In this document: positions 1 to 8,145 of the stretch, one piece after another
Layout: each line of letters begins with the position of its first letter
How positions within the stretch are numbered: the stretch's first letter is position 1
Assembly (NCBI RefSeq): GCF_051307055.1
Contig: NZ_CP149994.1
Location: forward strand, 186,001 to 250,000
Length of the DNA stretch: 64,000 bases
From: Dryocola sp051307055
GTDB taxonomy: Bacteria; Pseudomonadota; Gammaproteobacteria; Enterobacterales; Enterobacteriaceae
Reading direction: 5' to 3'
The notes under the pieces: generated by a model
The model's database searches: none
What the model was told of the DNA's origin: nothing
The model's input: only the letters and a program-made list of their open reading frames with translations
Made by a program: the position numbers and the translations under genes

Positions 1-1
1 G

Positions 2-511
2 GTGATGGCCGCCGATCACGCGCCTGAAAAGAACAGCCCGCGTGACATGCTGGCAAATATGGGTATCAGCTGGGATGAAAACAGCCTGCGTCTGGCCATC
101 ACGCGCGGAGACTCACGTATTACCCGGCTGTTTATGCAGGGCGGGATGAGCTGGAAAGCCTCTTATGCTGAAGCCGCTCTGGCCGCGGATTACCGCGATG
201 CGCTGACAACGTTGCTGCAATATCACACGCAAATGGATGAAGTACGCCCTTGCCGCAGGATGGTAAATACCACCGGCCAGGCGATGAAAGACGGGCAAAG
301 CCTGACCTCAATGCGCAAAAAGTTTCTGCAAACTTTTTGCAGCACGCCGGGCGTTGTAAAACGTCAGAAAGAAGAGCTTGAAAGAGCCTTGCTGCGCCAG
401 GCCGCCCGGAAGAGACGCTATGAAGAAGCCAAAGCGCAGGGTCTGCGGCCAGAACCAGCAGGCTCGGATGAAGTGGAGATCCAGCAGGCGATTTATAATG
501 CGATGCGCTGA
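2..511 (+). CDS. Ankyrin-like hypothetical protein, probably 5'-truncated by the window edge
   Basis: The reading frame is open from the first bases. It could start at GTG 2 or ATG 5, but more likely it continues upstream of the window. Residues about 25-80 contain two helix-pair units of ankyrin type (pattern LRLAITRGD..ITRLFMQGG), followed by a basic, helical C-terminal tail rich in Arg, Lys and Glu. No catalytic motif or signal peptide is visible. Ankyrin units usually mediate protein-protein contacts, so a binding role is the most that can be said. It converges on gor. I do not recognise a named E. coli orthologue. Confidence 0.6.
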   Translation: MMAADHAPEKNSPRDMLANMGISWDENSLRLAITRGDSRITRLFMQGGMSWKASYAEAALAADYRDALTTLLQYHTQMDEVRPCRRMVNTTGQAMKDGQSLTSMRKKFLQTFCSTPGVVKRQKEELERALLRQAARKRRYEEAKAQGLRPEPAGSDEVEIQQAIYNAMR

Positions 512-526
512 AGGCTGGCGGATTTT

Positions 527-562
527 TTATCAGCCCTGCGCTTTGTTGTGCAGGGCTGATAA
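527..562. terminator. Strong hairpin between the converging first gene and gor
   Basis: A perfect 13-bp inverted repeat (TTATCAGCCCTGC and its complement) encloses a 10-nt loop. It lies between the stop codons of the ankyrin-like gene and gor, so it probably ends transcription from one or both sides. Neither strand has a U-run after the stem; the T-run sits upstream on the plus strand. It is therefore not a textbook intrinsic terminator. Confidence 0.5.
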
Positions 563-574
563 GCGAAAGCGCCA

Positions 575-1927
575 TCAGCGCATGGTGACGAACTCTTCTG
601 CGCCGGTCGGGTGAATCGCTACGGTGTTATCGAAATCTTTTTTGGTGGCGCCCATTTTCAGCGCTACCGCAAAGCCTTGCAGCATTTCGTCCATACCGTA
701 GCCGATGCCGTGAATGCCGACGATCTTCTCATCCGCGCCCGCGCATACCAGCTTCATGCGGCACGGCTGGCGGTGGGAAGTTACCGCGGTATACATCGCG
801 GTGAAGGACGATTTATAGACCTTCACGTTATCGTCGCCGTACTGCTCGCGCGCCTGGGGCTCGGTTAAGCCTACGGTGCCGATTGGCGGGTGGCTAAAGA
901 CCACGGTAGGAACATTGCTGAAGTCCAGATGCTCGTCCGGCTTGTTGTTAAACAGACGCTCGGACAGGCGACGCCCGGCGGCAACGGCAACCGGCGTCAG
1001 CTCCACCGCGCCGGTGTTATCGCCCACGGCATAAATACCCGCTACGCTGGTGTTCTGGAATTTATCGACTTCAATATAGCCCCGAGCGTTGGTTTTCACG
1101 CCCGTGGCGGCCAGGTTAAGGTTGTCCGTTGCCGGTTCGCGTCCAATCGCCCAAATCAGGCAATCTACCGTTTCGCAGCGGCCATCTTCCAGCCGCAGCG
1201 TCAGGCTGCCGTCGGCATTTTTTTCAACCGATTTCGGGACGGCCTGGGTATGCAGCGTTGGGCCTTCGGTATTGATCACTTCCAGCAGCGTTTCCACAAT
1301 CAGCGGATCGAAGGTGCGCAGCGGCGCGTGTTTACGCACAAAGAGATGGGTTTCAGAACCCAGCGCTTTGACCACGCCAGCGATTTCCACGGCGATATAA
1401 CCCGCGCCAACCACGGCAACGCGTTTTGGCAGCGCCGGCAGCGCAAAGAAGCCATCGGAATCAATACCGTGTTCCGCGCCCGGAATAGTCGGGTGGCCTG
1501 GACGACCGCCGGTGGCGATAAGAATATGGTCGGCGGTGATGGTTTCGCCGTTCACTTCTACGGTGTGAGCGTCCACAAAGCGGGCAAAACCGCGGATGAC
1601 ATCGACGTTGTTCTTGCCCAGCACGTTGTCATAAGAGGTGTGGATGCGGTCGATATATGCGGTGCGGCTGGCTATCAGCCTGTCCCAGTCGAAGTTGTTC
1701 ACCGTGGTGTCAAAACCGTAATCAGGGCCGTAGTGGTGAATAGCTTCAGCGATCTGCGCCGCGTGCCACATAACCTTTTTCGGCACGCATCCTACGTTTA
1801 CGCAGGTACCGCCCAGATCTTTTGCCTCAATCAGCGCGCACTTCTTTCCATACATCGCCGCACGGTTGATAGAGGCGATACCGCCGCTGCCGCCGCCAAT
1901 GGCGAGGTAGTCATAATGTCTGGTCAT
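575..1927 (-). CDS. gor: Glutathione reductase
   Basis: NADPH-dependent flavoenzyme that reduces glutathione disulfide to glutathione in the cytoplasm. The protein has 450 residues, the E. coli length, when started at the ATG at 1927; the 22-codon upstream extension has no family similarity. An N-terminal FAD motif (GGGSGG, residues 11-16) is followed by the redox disulfide Cys42/Cys47. A central NADPH-binding motif GAGYIAVE is followed by arginines that favour NADPH. The C-terminal catalytic pair His439-Pro440 is present. It is a single gene with about 300 bp of untranslated DNA upstream. In E. coli gor belongs to the OxyR regulon; no OxyR site was assigned here. Confidence 0.97.
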   Translation of the reverse strand: MTRHYDYLAIGGGSGGIASINRAAMYGKKCALIEAKDLGGTCVNVGCVPKKVMWHAAQIAEAIHHYGPDYGFDTTVNNFDWDRLIASRTAYIDRIHTSYDNVLGKNNVDVIRGFARFVDAHTVEVNGETITADHILIATGGRPGHPTIPGAEHGIDSDGFFALPALPKRVAVVGAGYIAVEIAGVVKALGSETHLFVRKHAPLRTFDPLIVETLLEVINTEGPTLHTQAVPKSVEKNADGSLTLRLEDGRCETVDCLIWAIGREPATDNLNLAATGVKTNARGYIEVDKFQNTSVAGIYAVGDNTGAVELTPVAVAAGRRLSERLFNNKPDEHLDFSNVPTVVFSHPPIGTVGLTEPQAREQYGDDNVKVYKSSFTAMYTAVTSHRQPCRMKLVCAGADEKIVGIHGIGYGMDEMLQGFAVALKMGATKKDFDNTVAIHPTGAEEFVTMR

Positions 1928-2233
1928 CTGCAGGTTTCCATCAGTAAGAAAGTAATGGCCAGGATTGTAACGCGTTAGCTCATAAAGCCGCAAAGGGTGC
2001 TTCTATGGCTGTGATAGGGCGTGGCTATTCCGATAAAAAAAACGGAAAGTGGCTCTTTTCAGCCTATAGCCCGGGTTCTTCTTCACAATATAAGGTGTTA
2101 TTTTTGCAGGTAATACTGGCGCATTAAGGAAAAGGATGCCTTATTTTACACCTGCTATTATCGGTTTTATTCCTGAAAAACTGCCGTTTTTGCGCGCAGT
2201 GGTTCCCCGTTTTTTCTCTTTATCTTCCCTGAA
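1928..2233. other. Intergenic region between divergent gor and the bactofilin-like gene
   Basis: About 306 bp that must hold the promoters of both divergent genes. It is AT-richer than its neighbours. No RNA gene, repeat or clear operator was recognised. Confidence 0.5.
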
Positions 2234-2926
2234 ATGATGAAGTTAATTCGTAACCGAACCAACACGCTTCTTTGGTGTATCTGGATGGGCTGGCTGCTTA
2301 CGCTACTTTGCTATGCCTTTGAGTGGAGAAGAGAAATCTTTTTATCTGCCGTTACGCTGTCCCTCACTTTTGTCCTGTACCTCTTTTGCGATAAAAAAGG
2401 ATTTTCTATGTTCAGAAAAAAATCATCAGATGCAGCACAACCCGTTGAAAACGTACCGACTGCGGCAAAGGCGTCTAAGCCTGCCGGGTCGGCGGAAAAC
2501 GTTCAGGGCGGGCGTCGCTGCACGATCGTTGCGCAAAACACCGTATTTTCCGGCAATGCCGAGATAGAAGGCGATATTCAGGTATACGGGAAAATGCAGG
2601 GCCATATCAAGCTGAAGGATGGCACCCTTTATGTGATGCGCGACGGCTTTATTGACGGCGAGTTTACGGCGCCCAGCGTCATTATTAATGGACGCGTACA
2701 GGGAACCTGCATCAGTGAAAGTATTGAGATCCACGAACATGGTGTAATGGAAGGTATCAGCCGCAGCGGATCGCTTTCTATACGCCCCGGCGGCTGCTTT
2801 ATCGGGCAGGCAGAACGGCTGGAGGAGGCGAAGCATGAGCCTGAGCGCGTAGTGAAAATTAAAAAGAATCAGCCGGAAAAGCCCGCAGAGCACGCCGCGG
2901 GCAACCCACAAAGTCTTAGTAAATAG
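2234..2926 (+). CDS. Membrane-anchored bactofilin-type polymer-forming protein
   Basis: A 230-residue protein with two hydrophobic segments at about residues 11-28 and 34-51. A polar linker leads to a bactofilin (DUF583) domain at about residues 98-192. This domain shows the short beta-strand periodicity of the family (repeats of the type AEIEGDIQVYGKMQG and PSVIINGRVQG). Bactofilins self-assemble into cytoskeletal filaments and often act in cell shape or envelope organisation. Two membrane segments in front of the domain suggest anchoring to the inner membrane with the polymer on the cytoplasmic side (inference). Two start codons are adjacent (ATG 2234 and 2237), and neither has a strong ribosome binding site. 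E. coli K-12 lacks this gene between gor and rlmJ. Confidence 0.8.
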   Translation: MMKLIRNRTNTLLWCIWMGWLLTLLCYAFEWRREIFLSAVTLSLTFVLYLFCDKKGFSMFRKKSSDAAQPVENVPTAAKASKPAGSAENVQGGRRCTIVAQNTVFSGNAEIEGDIQVYGKMQGHIKLKDGTLYVMRDGFIDGEFTAPSVIINGRVQGTCISESIEIHEHGVMEGISRSGSLSIRPGGCFIGQAERLEEAKHEPERVVKIKKNQPEKPAEHAAGNPQSLSK

Positions 2927-2931
2927 CTTAT

Positions 2932-3774
2932 TTACTCCGGCACGATCCAGCTTAGCGTCGTAGAGCCGGTGCCTGACGGAACCAGCGTTTTGTGCAGCCA
3001 GGGCAGCACGTTCGCCATTTGCTGCTCAAGCTTCCACGGCGGGTTGACAACGATCATGCCGGAGGCCGTCATGCCGCGCCGATCGCTGTCCGGGCGCACC
3101 GCGAGCTCAATTTGTAAAATGCGGCGGATGCCGGTTTCTTCCAGCTCGCGAATCATACGTTTGATTTGCTGGCGCATCACAACCGGATACCACAGGGCAT
3201 AGGTGCCGGTGGCAAAACGTTTGTAGCCTTCGTCAATGCCTTTCACCACGTCCTGATAGTCGGTTTTGATCTCATACGGCGGATCGATAAGTATCAGGCC
3301 GCGACGGGAAACCGGCGGCAGTTTGGCTTTCAACTGCATGTAGCCATCGGCGCGCTCAACGCGGGCGCGACTGTCTTTCTGAAACTCAGAGCGCAGCAGC
3401 GGAAAGTCCGACGGATGCAGCTCGGTGAGCTGCAGACTGTCCTGCTCACGCAGCAGCTGGCGTGCAATCAGCGGGGAGCCCGGATAGTAACGCAGCTGGC
3501 CGCTCTGATTATAAGCTTTAACGGCGCGGATATACGGCTCCAGCTCTTCCGGCAGGTCGTCCTGCTGCCAGATGCGGGCGATACCTTCAAGATACTCACC
3601 GGTGCGTTCGGCATGTTCACCGCTCAGCTTGTACCGGCCTGCGCCTGCGTGAGTGTCGAGATAGAGGAACGGTTTCTCTTTCTCTTTTAAGGATTCAAGG
3701 ATCAGGCTTTGAACGGTGTGTTTCAGTACGTCGGCGTGGTTGCCGGCGTGAAAGCTGTGGCGATAACTGAGCAT
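2932..3774 (-). CDS. rlmJ: 23S rRNA (adenine-2030-N6) methyltransferase RlmJ
   Basis: S-adenosylmethionine-dependent enzyme that methylates N6 of A2030 in 23S rRNA. With the ATG at 3774 the protein is 280 residues, the E. coli RlmJ length, and begins MLSYRHSFHAGNHADVLKH as in the family. The catalytic DPPY motif falls at residues 164-167. The 26-codon upstream extension is not conserved. It ends five bases after the stop of the convergent bactofilin-like gene and is divergent from prlC. Confidence 0.96.
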   Translation of the reverse strand: MLSYRHSFHAGNHADVLKHTVQSLILESLKEKEKPFLYLDTHAGAGRYKLSGEHAERTGEYLEGIARIWQQDDLPEELEPYIRAVKAYNQSGQLRYYPGSPLIARQLLREQDSLQLTELHPSDFPLLRSEFQKDSRARVERADGYMQLKAKLPPVSRRGLILIDPPYEIKTDYQDVVKGIDEGYKRFATGTYALWYPVVMRQQIKRMIRELEETGIRRILQIELAVRPDSDRRGMTASGMIVVNPPWKLEQQMANVLPWLHKTLVPSGTGSTTLSWIVPE

Positions 3775-3850
3775 GGCTTGCAGGATTTCCAAAAGACTAA
3801 GAAGAACTACGTAATCTGCATAGTATACAGCCTTATGCTTATCACCCGGC

Positions 3851-3879
3851 ATTGAAATTAACTACACTAAGCCTCATGT
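3851..3879 (+). promoter_or_regulatory. Probable sigma-32 (heat-shock) promoter of prlC
   Basis: ATTGAA at 3851-3856 and CCTCATGT at 3872-3879 are separated by 15 bp. They resemble the sigma-32 consensus (CTTGAA and CCCCATNT). The prlC/opdA gene is known to be heat-shock regulated in enterobacteria. Assignment is by motif match only. Confidence 0.55.
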
Positions 3880-3943
3880 TAGTCAGACTGCTTTTGTAGC
3901 GCCAGCTGAGCGCTCTACTTATCGGATACCAGGAATCGCGCTT

Positions 3944-5986
3944 ATGACCAATCCATTGTTGACCCCATTCGATCTGCCTCCGTTTTCCGCTCTGCTTCCT
4001 GAACATGTTGTCCCTGCCGTGCAAAAAGCGCTTGCTGACTGCCGCGAGAAAGTGGAAAGCGTTGTGGCGCAGGGCGCGCCTTACCGTTGGGACAATCTTT
4101 GCCAGCCGCTGGCAGAAGTGGACGATCGTCTGGGCCGCATTTTCTCCCCGGTAAGCCACCTGAATTCCGTGCAGAACAGCCCGGAGCTGCGCGAGGCCTA
4201 CGAGCAAACGCTGCCGCTGCTCTCTGAATACAGCACCTGGGTTGGCCAGCATGAAGGTTTATACCAGGCATACCGTGATTTGCGCGACGGCGCGTACTAT
4301 GCCGATCTGAGCGTGGCGGAGAAAAAAGCCGTTGATAACGCGCTGCGTGATTTCGAGCTGTCCGGTATCGGCCTGCCGAAAGAAAAGCAGAAACGCTACG
4401 GTGAAATCGCCGCGCGTCTGTCCGAGCTGGGTTCTACCTACAGTAACAACGTGCTTGACGCGACGATGGGCTGGAGCAAGCTTATCACCGATGAGTCTGA
4501 GCTGGCCGGTATGCCGGAGAGCGCCCTGGCGGCGGCTCGCGCTCAGGCCGAAGCGAAAGAACAGCAGGGCTGGCTGCTGACGCTGGATATTCCAAGCTAT
4601 TTACCTGTGCTCACTTACTGCGAAAACCGCGCGCTGCGTGAAGAGATGTATCGCGCCTATGTTACGCGCGCCTCCGATCAGGGACCAAACGCGGGCAAGT
4701 GGGACAACACGCCGGTAATGGAAGAAATTCTGGCGCTGCGCCACGAACTGGCGGAGCTGCTGGGCTTTGGCAACTATGCGGAGAAATCGCTGGCCACCAA
4801 AATGGCAGAAAATCCGCAGCAGGTGCTGGAGTTTCTGACCGATCTTGCGAAACGCGCGCGTCCGCAGGGCGAAGCCGAGCTGGCGCAGCTGCGCGCATTT
4901 GCGAAGAAAGAATACAACGTTGACGAGCTGGAACCCTGGGATATCACCTGGTATAGCGAAAAACAGAAGCAGCATCTGTACAGCATCAGCGACGAGCAGC
5001 TCCGCCCTTACTTCCCGGAAAACCGTGCGGTAGCGGGCCTGTTCGAAGTGGTGAAACGCATTTACGGCATTACCGCCAAAGAGCGCAAAGATATCGACGT
5101 CTGGCATCCGGACGTGCGTTTCTTCGAGCTGTATGACGAAAATGACGAGCTGCGCGGCAGCTTCTACCTCGACCTGTACGCCCGTGAAAACAAGCGCGGC
5201 GGGGCATGGATGGATGACTGCGTAGGTCAGTTGCGCAAAGCCGACGGTACGCTGCAAAAACCGGTCGCTTACCTCACCTGTAACTTTAACCGCCCGGTGA
5301 GCGGCAAACCCGCGCTGTTTACCCACGACGAAGTGATTACCCTGTTCCATGAGTTCGGCCACGGTCTGCATCACATGCTGACTAAGGTTGAGACGGCGGG
5401 CGTTTCCGGCATCAACGGTGTGCCGTGGGATGCGGTCGAGCTGCCAAGCCAGTTTATGGAGAACTGGTGCTGGGAGCCGGACGCGCTGGCGTTTATCTCC
5501 GGCCACTTCGAAACCGGCGAACCGCTGCCGAAAGCGCTGCTGGATAAAATGCTGGCGGCGAAGAACTACCAGGCGGCGCTGTTTATTCTGCGCCAGCTGG
5601 AGTTCGGCCTGTTCGACTTCCGCCTGCATGCGGAGTTTAATCCTGAGCAGGGCGCGAAAGTGCTCGAAACCCTGGCGGAAATCAAGAAGCAGGTCGCCGT
5701 GGTGCCGGGGCCGAAGTGGGGCCGTTTCCCGCACGCCTTCAGCCATATTTTTGCCGGCGGCTACGCAGCGGGTTATTACAGCTATCTGTGGGCCGACGTG
5801 CTGGCGGCGGACGCTTACTCCCGCTTCGAAGAAGAGGGCATTTTCAACCGCGAAACGGGGCAGTCTTTCCTCGATAACATCCTGACCCGCGGCGGTTCTG
5901 AAGAGCCGATGGAGCTGTTCAAACGCTTCCGTGGTCGTGAACCGCAGCTCGACGCTATGCTCGCGCATTACGGCATCAAGGGCTGA
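3944..5986 (+). CDS. prlC: Oligopeptidase A (M3 zinc metallopeptidase)
   Basis: Cytoplasmic zinc endopeptidase that degrades oligopeptides, including cleaved signal peptides. The protein is 680 residues, as in E. coli. The zinc-binding HEFGH motif is at residues 469-473, with the family C-terminal region that follows (AVELPSQFMENW). It starts at ATG 3944 and lies eight bases upstream of rsmJ, so the two are probably cotranscribed. A sigma-32-like promoter precedes it. Confidence 0.97.
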   Translation: MTNPLLTPFDLPPFSALLPEHVVPAVQKALADCREKVESVVAQGAPYRWDNLCQPLAEVDDRLGRIFSPVSHLNSVQNSPELREAYEQTLPLLSEYSTWVGQHEGLYQAYRDLRDGAYYADLSVAEKKAVDNALRDFELSGIGLPKEKQKRYGEIAARLSELGSTYSNNVLDATMGWSKLITDESELAGMPESALAAARAQAEAKEQQGWLLTLDIPSYLPVLTYCENRALREEMYRAYVTRASDQGPNAGKWDNTPVMEEILALRHELAELLGFGNYAEKSLATKMAENPQQVLEFLTDLAKRARPQGEAELAQLRAFAKKEYNVDELEPWDITWYSEKQKQHLYSISDEQLRPYFPENRAVAGLFEVVKRIYGITAKERKDIDVWHPDVRFFELYDENDELRGSFYLDLYARENKRGGAWMDDCVGQLRKADGTLQKPVAYLTCNFNRPVSGKPALFTHDEVITLFHEFGHGLHHMLTKVETAGVSGINGVPWDAVELPSQFMENWCWEPDALAFISGHFETGEPLPKALLDKMLAAKNYQAALFILRQLEFGLFDFRLHAEFNPEQGAKVLETLAEIKKQVAVVPGPKWGRFPHAFSHIFAGGYAAGYYSYLWADVLAADAYSRFEEEGIFNRETGQSFLDNILTRGGSEEPMELFKRFRGREPQLDAMLAHYGIKG

Positions 5987-5994
5987 GCTATTTC

Positions 5995-6759
5995 GTGAAA
6001 ATCTGTTTACTGACTGAATCAGGCGCCGACTCCGGCGCCTTATCTCTTTTGAGCGAGCGTTGGGGGCTGACGCACGACGAAGGGGCCTTAATGGCGCTGG
6101 TTTTAACGGCGGAGCATCTGGAGCTGCGTAAGCGCGATGAGCCAAAACTTGGCGGTATCTTTGTCGACTTCGTCTCCGGCGCAATGGCGCATCGCCGCAA
6201 GTTTGGCGGCGGGCGAGGTGAGGCGGTCGCAAAGGCTGTCGGCATCAAAAGCGGTTACTTGCCCGACGTGGTGGATGCCACTGCGGGATTGGGCCGGGAT
6301 GCATTCGTGCTGGCCTCCGTCGGCTGTCGGGTGCGCATGTTAGAGCGTAACCCTGTCGTTGCCGCCTTGCTTGATGACGGCCTGCGTCGCGGCTATCAGG
6401 ACGCGGAAATCGGCGGCTGGTTGCAGGAACGTTTACAGCTCATCCACGCCTCAAGCCTTACCGCGCTGAGCGATATCGCCCCGCGCCCGGAAGTAGTCTA
6501 TCTCGACCCGATGTTCCCGCATAAGCAAAAAAGCGCGCTGGTGAAAAAAGAGATGCGGGTATTTCAGTCGCTGGTGGGCCCGGATGAAGATGCGGACGGA
6601 CTGCTGGAGCCTGCGCGGCGGCTGGCAACTAAACGCGTAGTGGTAAAACGGCCGGATTACGCGCCACCGCTTGGCGGCGTTGAAACCCACAACGCCGTTG
6701 TCACCAAAGGCCATAGGTTTGATATTTATTCCGGAACGGCGGAAAGAGCGGTGGAGTAA
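5995..6759 (+). CDS. rsmJ: 16S rRNA (guanine-1516-N2) methyltransferase RsmJ
   Basis: Methylates N2 of G1516 of 16S rRNA using S-adenosylmethionine. The 254-residue protein starts at GTG 5995, matching the family N-terminus (MKICLLTE). The SAM-binding motif I (VVDATAGLGRDAFVLA) begins at about residue 91, and a DPMFP motif is at residues 171-175. It directly follows prlC and probably shares its transcript. The C-terminus is a few residues longer than in E. coli. Confidence 0.95.
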   Translation: MKICLLTESGADSGALSLLSERWGLTHDEGALMALVLTAEHLELRKRDEPKLGGIFVDFVSGAMAHRRKFGGGRGEAVAKAVGIKSGYLPDVVDATAGLGRDAFVLASVGCRVRMLERNPVVAALLDDGLRRGYQDAEIGGWLQERLQLIHASSLTALSDIAPRPEVVYLDPMFPHKQKSALVKKEMRVFQSLVGPDEDADGLLEPARRLATKRVVVKRPDYAPPLGGVETHNAVVTKGHRFDIYSGTAERAVE

Positions 6760-6765
6760 AAAAAC

Positions 6766-6866
6766 AGGCAGGGCGGATAAGCTTGCGTCATCCTGCTGGT
6801 ACATCTTCAGGTGGATGGCGCTGCCGCTTATCCACCCTACCGCTTATCCGCCTGGCATAGAGCGAA
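6766..6866. repeat. REP-like element pair downstream of rsmJ
   Basis: Two imperfect palindromes built on GGCGGATAAGC and GGTGGATGGCGCTGCCGCTTATCCACC lie between the converging ends of rsmJ and uspA. They belong to the same REP-like family seen elsewhere in the window. They may act as transcript-end stabilisers for both genes. Confidence 0.6.
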
Positions 6867-6876
6867 TTACTGTCCC

Positions 6877-7314
6877 TTAATCTTCGTCTTCATCGCGCAG
6901 CGGCACAATCAGCATATCGATATGTACGGTATTGATAAGCTGGCGCGCGGAAGACATCAGCTTGCTCCAGAAATCCTGATGATGTCCGCAAACGACTAAA
7001 TCCATATCATATTTTTTGATAGCGTCTACCAGCACCTGGCCCAGATCGCCGCTGCCGCTCAGGGTTTCGGCAATAGGATAACCTGCGCCGGTAGAAAGCT
7101 CGCTCAGCGCGTGGTGCGTCTCTTCAGAGATGCGCTTTTGCATATCCCCCAGGTTGACATCAATCAGGCCGGTGTAGAGATCGGAGTAATTTACATCGAC
7201 GTGAATCAGGGAAACCTTCGCATTGTAAGGGCGAGCCATAGAAACGGCTTTTTCTACCAGTACTTTGCTCTCCGGGGAGAGATCTACCGCGATCAGAATG
7301 TGTTTGTAAGCCAT
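6877..7314 (-). CDS. uspA: Universal stress protein A
   Basis: Small cytoplasmic stress protein of the Usp superfamily (alpha/beta, Rossmann-like), induced by growth arrest. The 145-residue protein matches E. coli UspA almost throughout and is one residue longer at the acidic C-terminus. It lacks the complete G-2X-G-9X-G(S/T) nucleotide-binding motif, as E. coli UspA does, so ATP binding is not expected. It is transcribed divergently from uspB. dtpB, its E. coli neighbour on the rsmJ side, is absent here. Confidence 0.97.
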   Translation of the reverse strand: MAYKHILIAVDLSPESKVLVEKAVSMARPYNAKVSLIHVDVNYSDLYTGLIDVNLGDMQKRISEETHHALSELSTGAGYPIAETLSGSGDLGQVLVDAIKKYDMDLVVCGHHQDFWSKLMSSARQLINTVHIDMLIVPLRDEDED

Positions 7315-7641
7315 AATGTTACTCCTTCCATAAGATGTGCCCGGGCGTCTTCGGATTCAACGTAAAGACTTCATATTGTAAATGATATTTCTACCCTATC
7401 CCGAATGATAAAAACCGTCAATGCGCCACCCTTTTAAACATTCAAGCCCAGAATGACGGTTGCTCTATTGATAATAATTAACCTGGTGGCGAAAAAAATA
7501 ATGGATCTCCTACACTATTAAATAAGCCGTTCCGGAAACCTGTATAAACCGGTGGCTTTTGATTGCTGAACTGTCTGTCGAGATTGTCGGGTTGAGCGGT
7601 TGTCCTGGAGCGATGCTCTGTGGCTACGCCGGGAGGGGAAC
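7315..7641. other. uspA-uspB divergent regulatory region
   Basis: About 327 bp between divergent genes. It holds the promoters of uspA and of uspB (sigma-S dependent in E. coli). No further structured element was identified by eye. Confidence 0.5.
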
Positions 7642-7977
7642 ATGATCAGCACCGTTGCGCTATTTTGGGCGCTTTGTGTAGTTTGTCTGGTGAATATGGC
7701 GCGTTACTACTCATCATTGCGTGCTTTGTTAGTCGTGCTTCGTGGATGCGATCCGCTGCTGTATCAGTACGTCGACGGCGGGGGATTTTTTACCGCCCAT
7801 GGTCAACCCAGTAAACAGATTCGCCTGGTGCGTTACATTTACGCCCAGCGCTATCTGGATCATCACGACGATGAGTTTATCCGCCGCTGTGAAAGGCTTC
7901 GCCGTCAGTTTATGCTGACCAGCGCGCTGTGCGGATTAGTGGTTATCAGCCTTATTGGATTGATGATCTGGCACTGA
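7642..7977 (+). CDS. uspB: Universal stress protein B
   Basis: A 111-residue inner-membrane protein with two hydrophobic segments at the two ends (about residues 3-22 and 89-108), as in E. coli UspB. That protein is sigma-S dependent and linked to stationary-phase ethanol tolerance. The start at 7642 is set by the GGGAGGGG ribosome binding site just upstream and by family length; an upstream in-frame start would add 14 unconserved residues. The molecular function is not known. Confidence 0.95.
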   Translation: MISTVALFWALCVVCLVNMARYYSSLRALLVVLRGCDPLLYQYVDGGGFFTAHGQPSKQIRLVRYIYAQRYLDHHDDEFIRRCERLRRQFMLTSALCGLVVISLIGLMIWH

Positions 7978-7994
7978 CTCTTTGAAAAAGTGCA

Positions 7995-8031
7995 TAAAAA
8001 AACGGGCCAGTAAACTGACCCGTTTTTTGTT
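7995..8031 (+). terminator. Intrinsic terminator of uspB
   Basis: The stem ACGGGCCAG/CTGACCCGT, with one G-U pair, has a TAAA loop and is followed by TTTTTTGTTTT. It lies 20 bases after the uspB stop. A-tracts on the upstream side would allow some function on the other strand. Confidence 0.85.
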
Positions 8032-8097
8032 TTACGCAACCTGAATGTCTTTACGGTGGATAACGTTATTGCTTAATCATCCCAGGGCTGCAGAGTC

Positions 8098-8133
8098 TGC
8101 AGGTCGGGTAAACGTAGCGCCGCCCGACCTGCA
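8098..8133. repeat. REP-like palindrome downstream of pitA
   Basis: TGCAGGTCGGG and its exact complement flank a 14-nt loop (TAAACGTAGCGCCG). The unit is a REP-like palindrome 13 bases beyond the pitA stop, where it can protect the transcript 3' end. Confidence 0.65.
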
Positions 8134-8145
8134 AACATCCCCGCT

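Noticed and set aside
890..1978. 362-codon plus-strand frame opposite gor
   Set aside because: It is the antisense shadow of gor, with no family-like features. Similar long shadows lie opposite prlC, livG/livF and glgB.
7380..7600. Small RNA gene in the uspA-uspB gap
   Set aside because: No promoter plus terminator combination was visible; only the uspB terminator after 7977 is clear.
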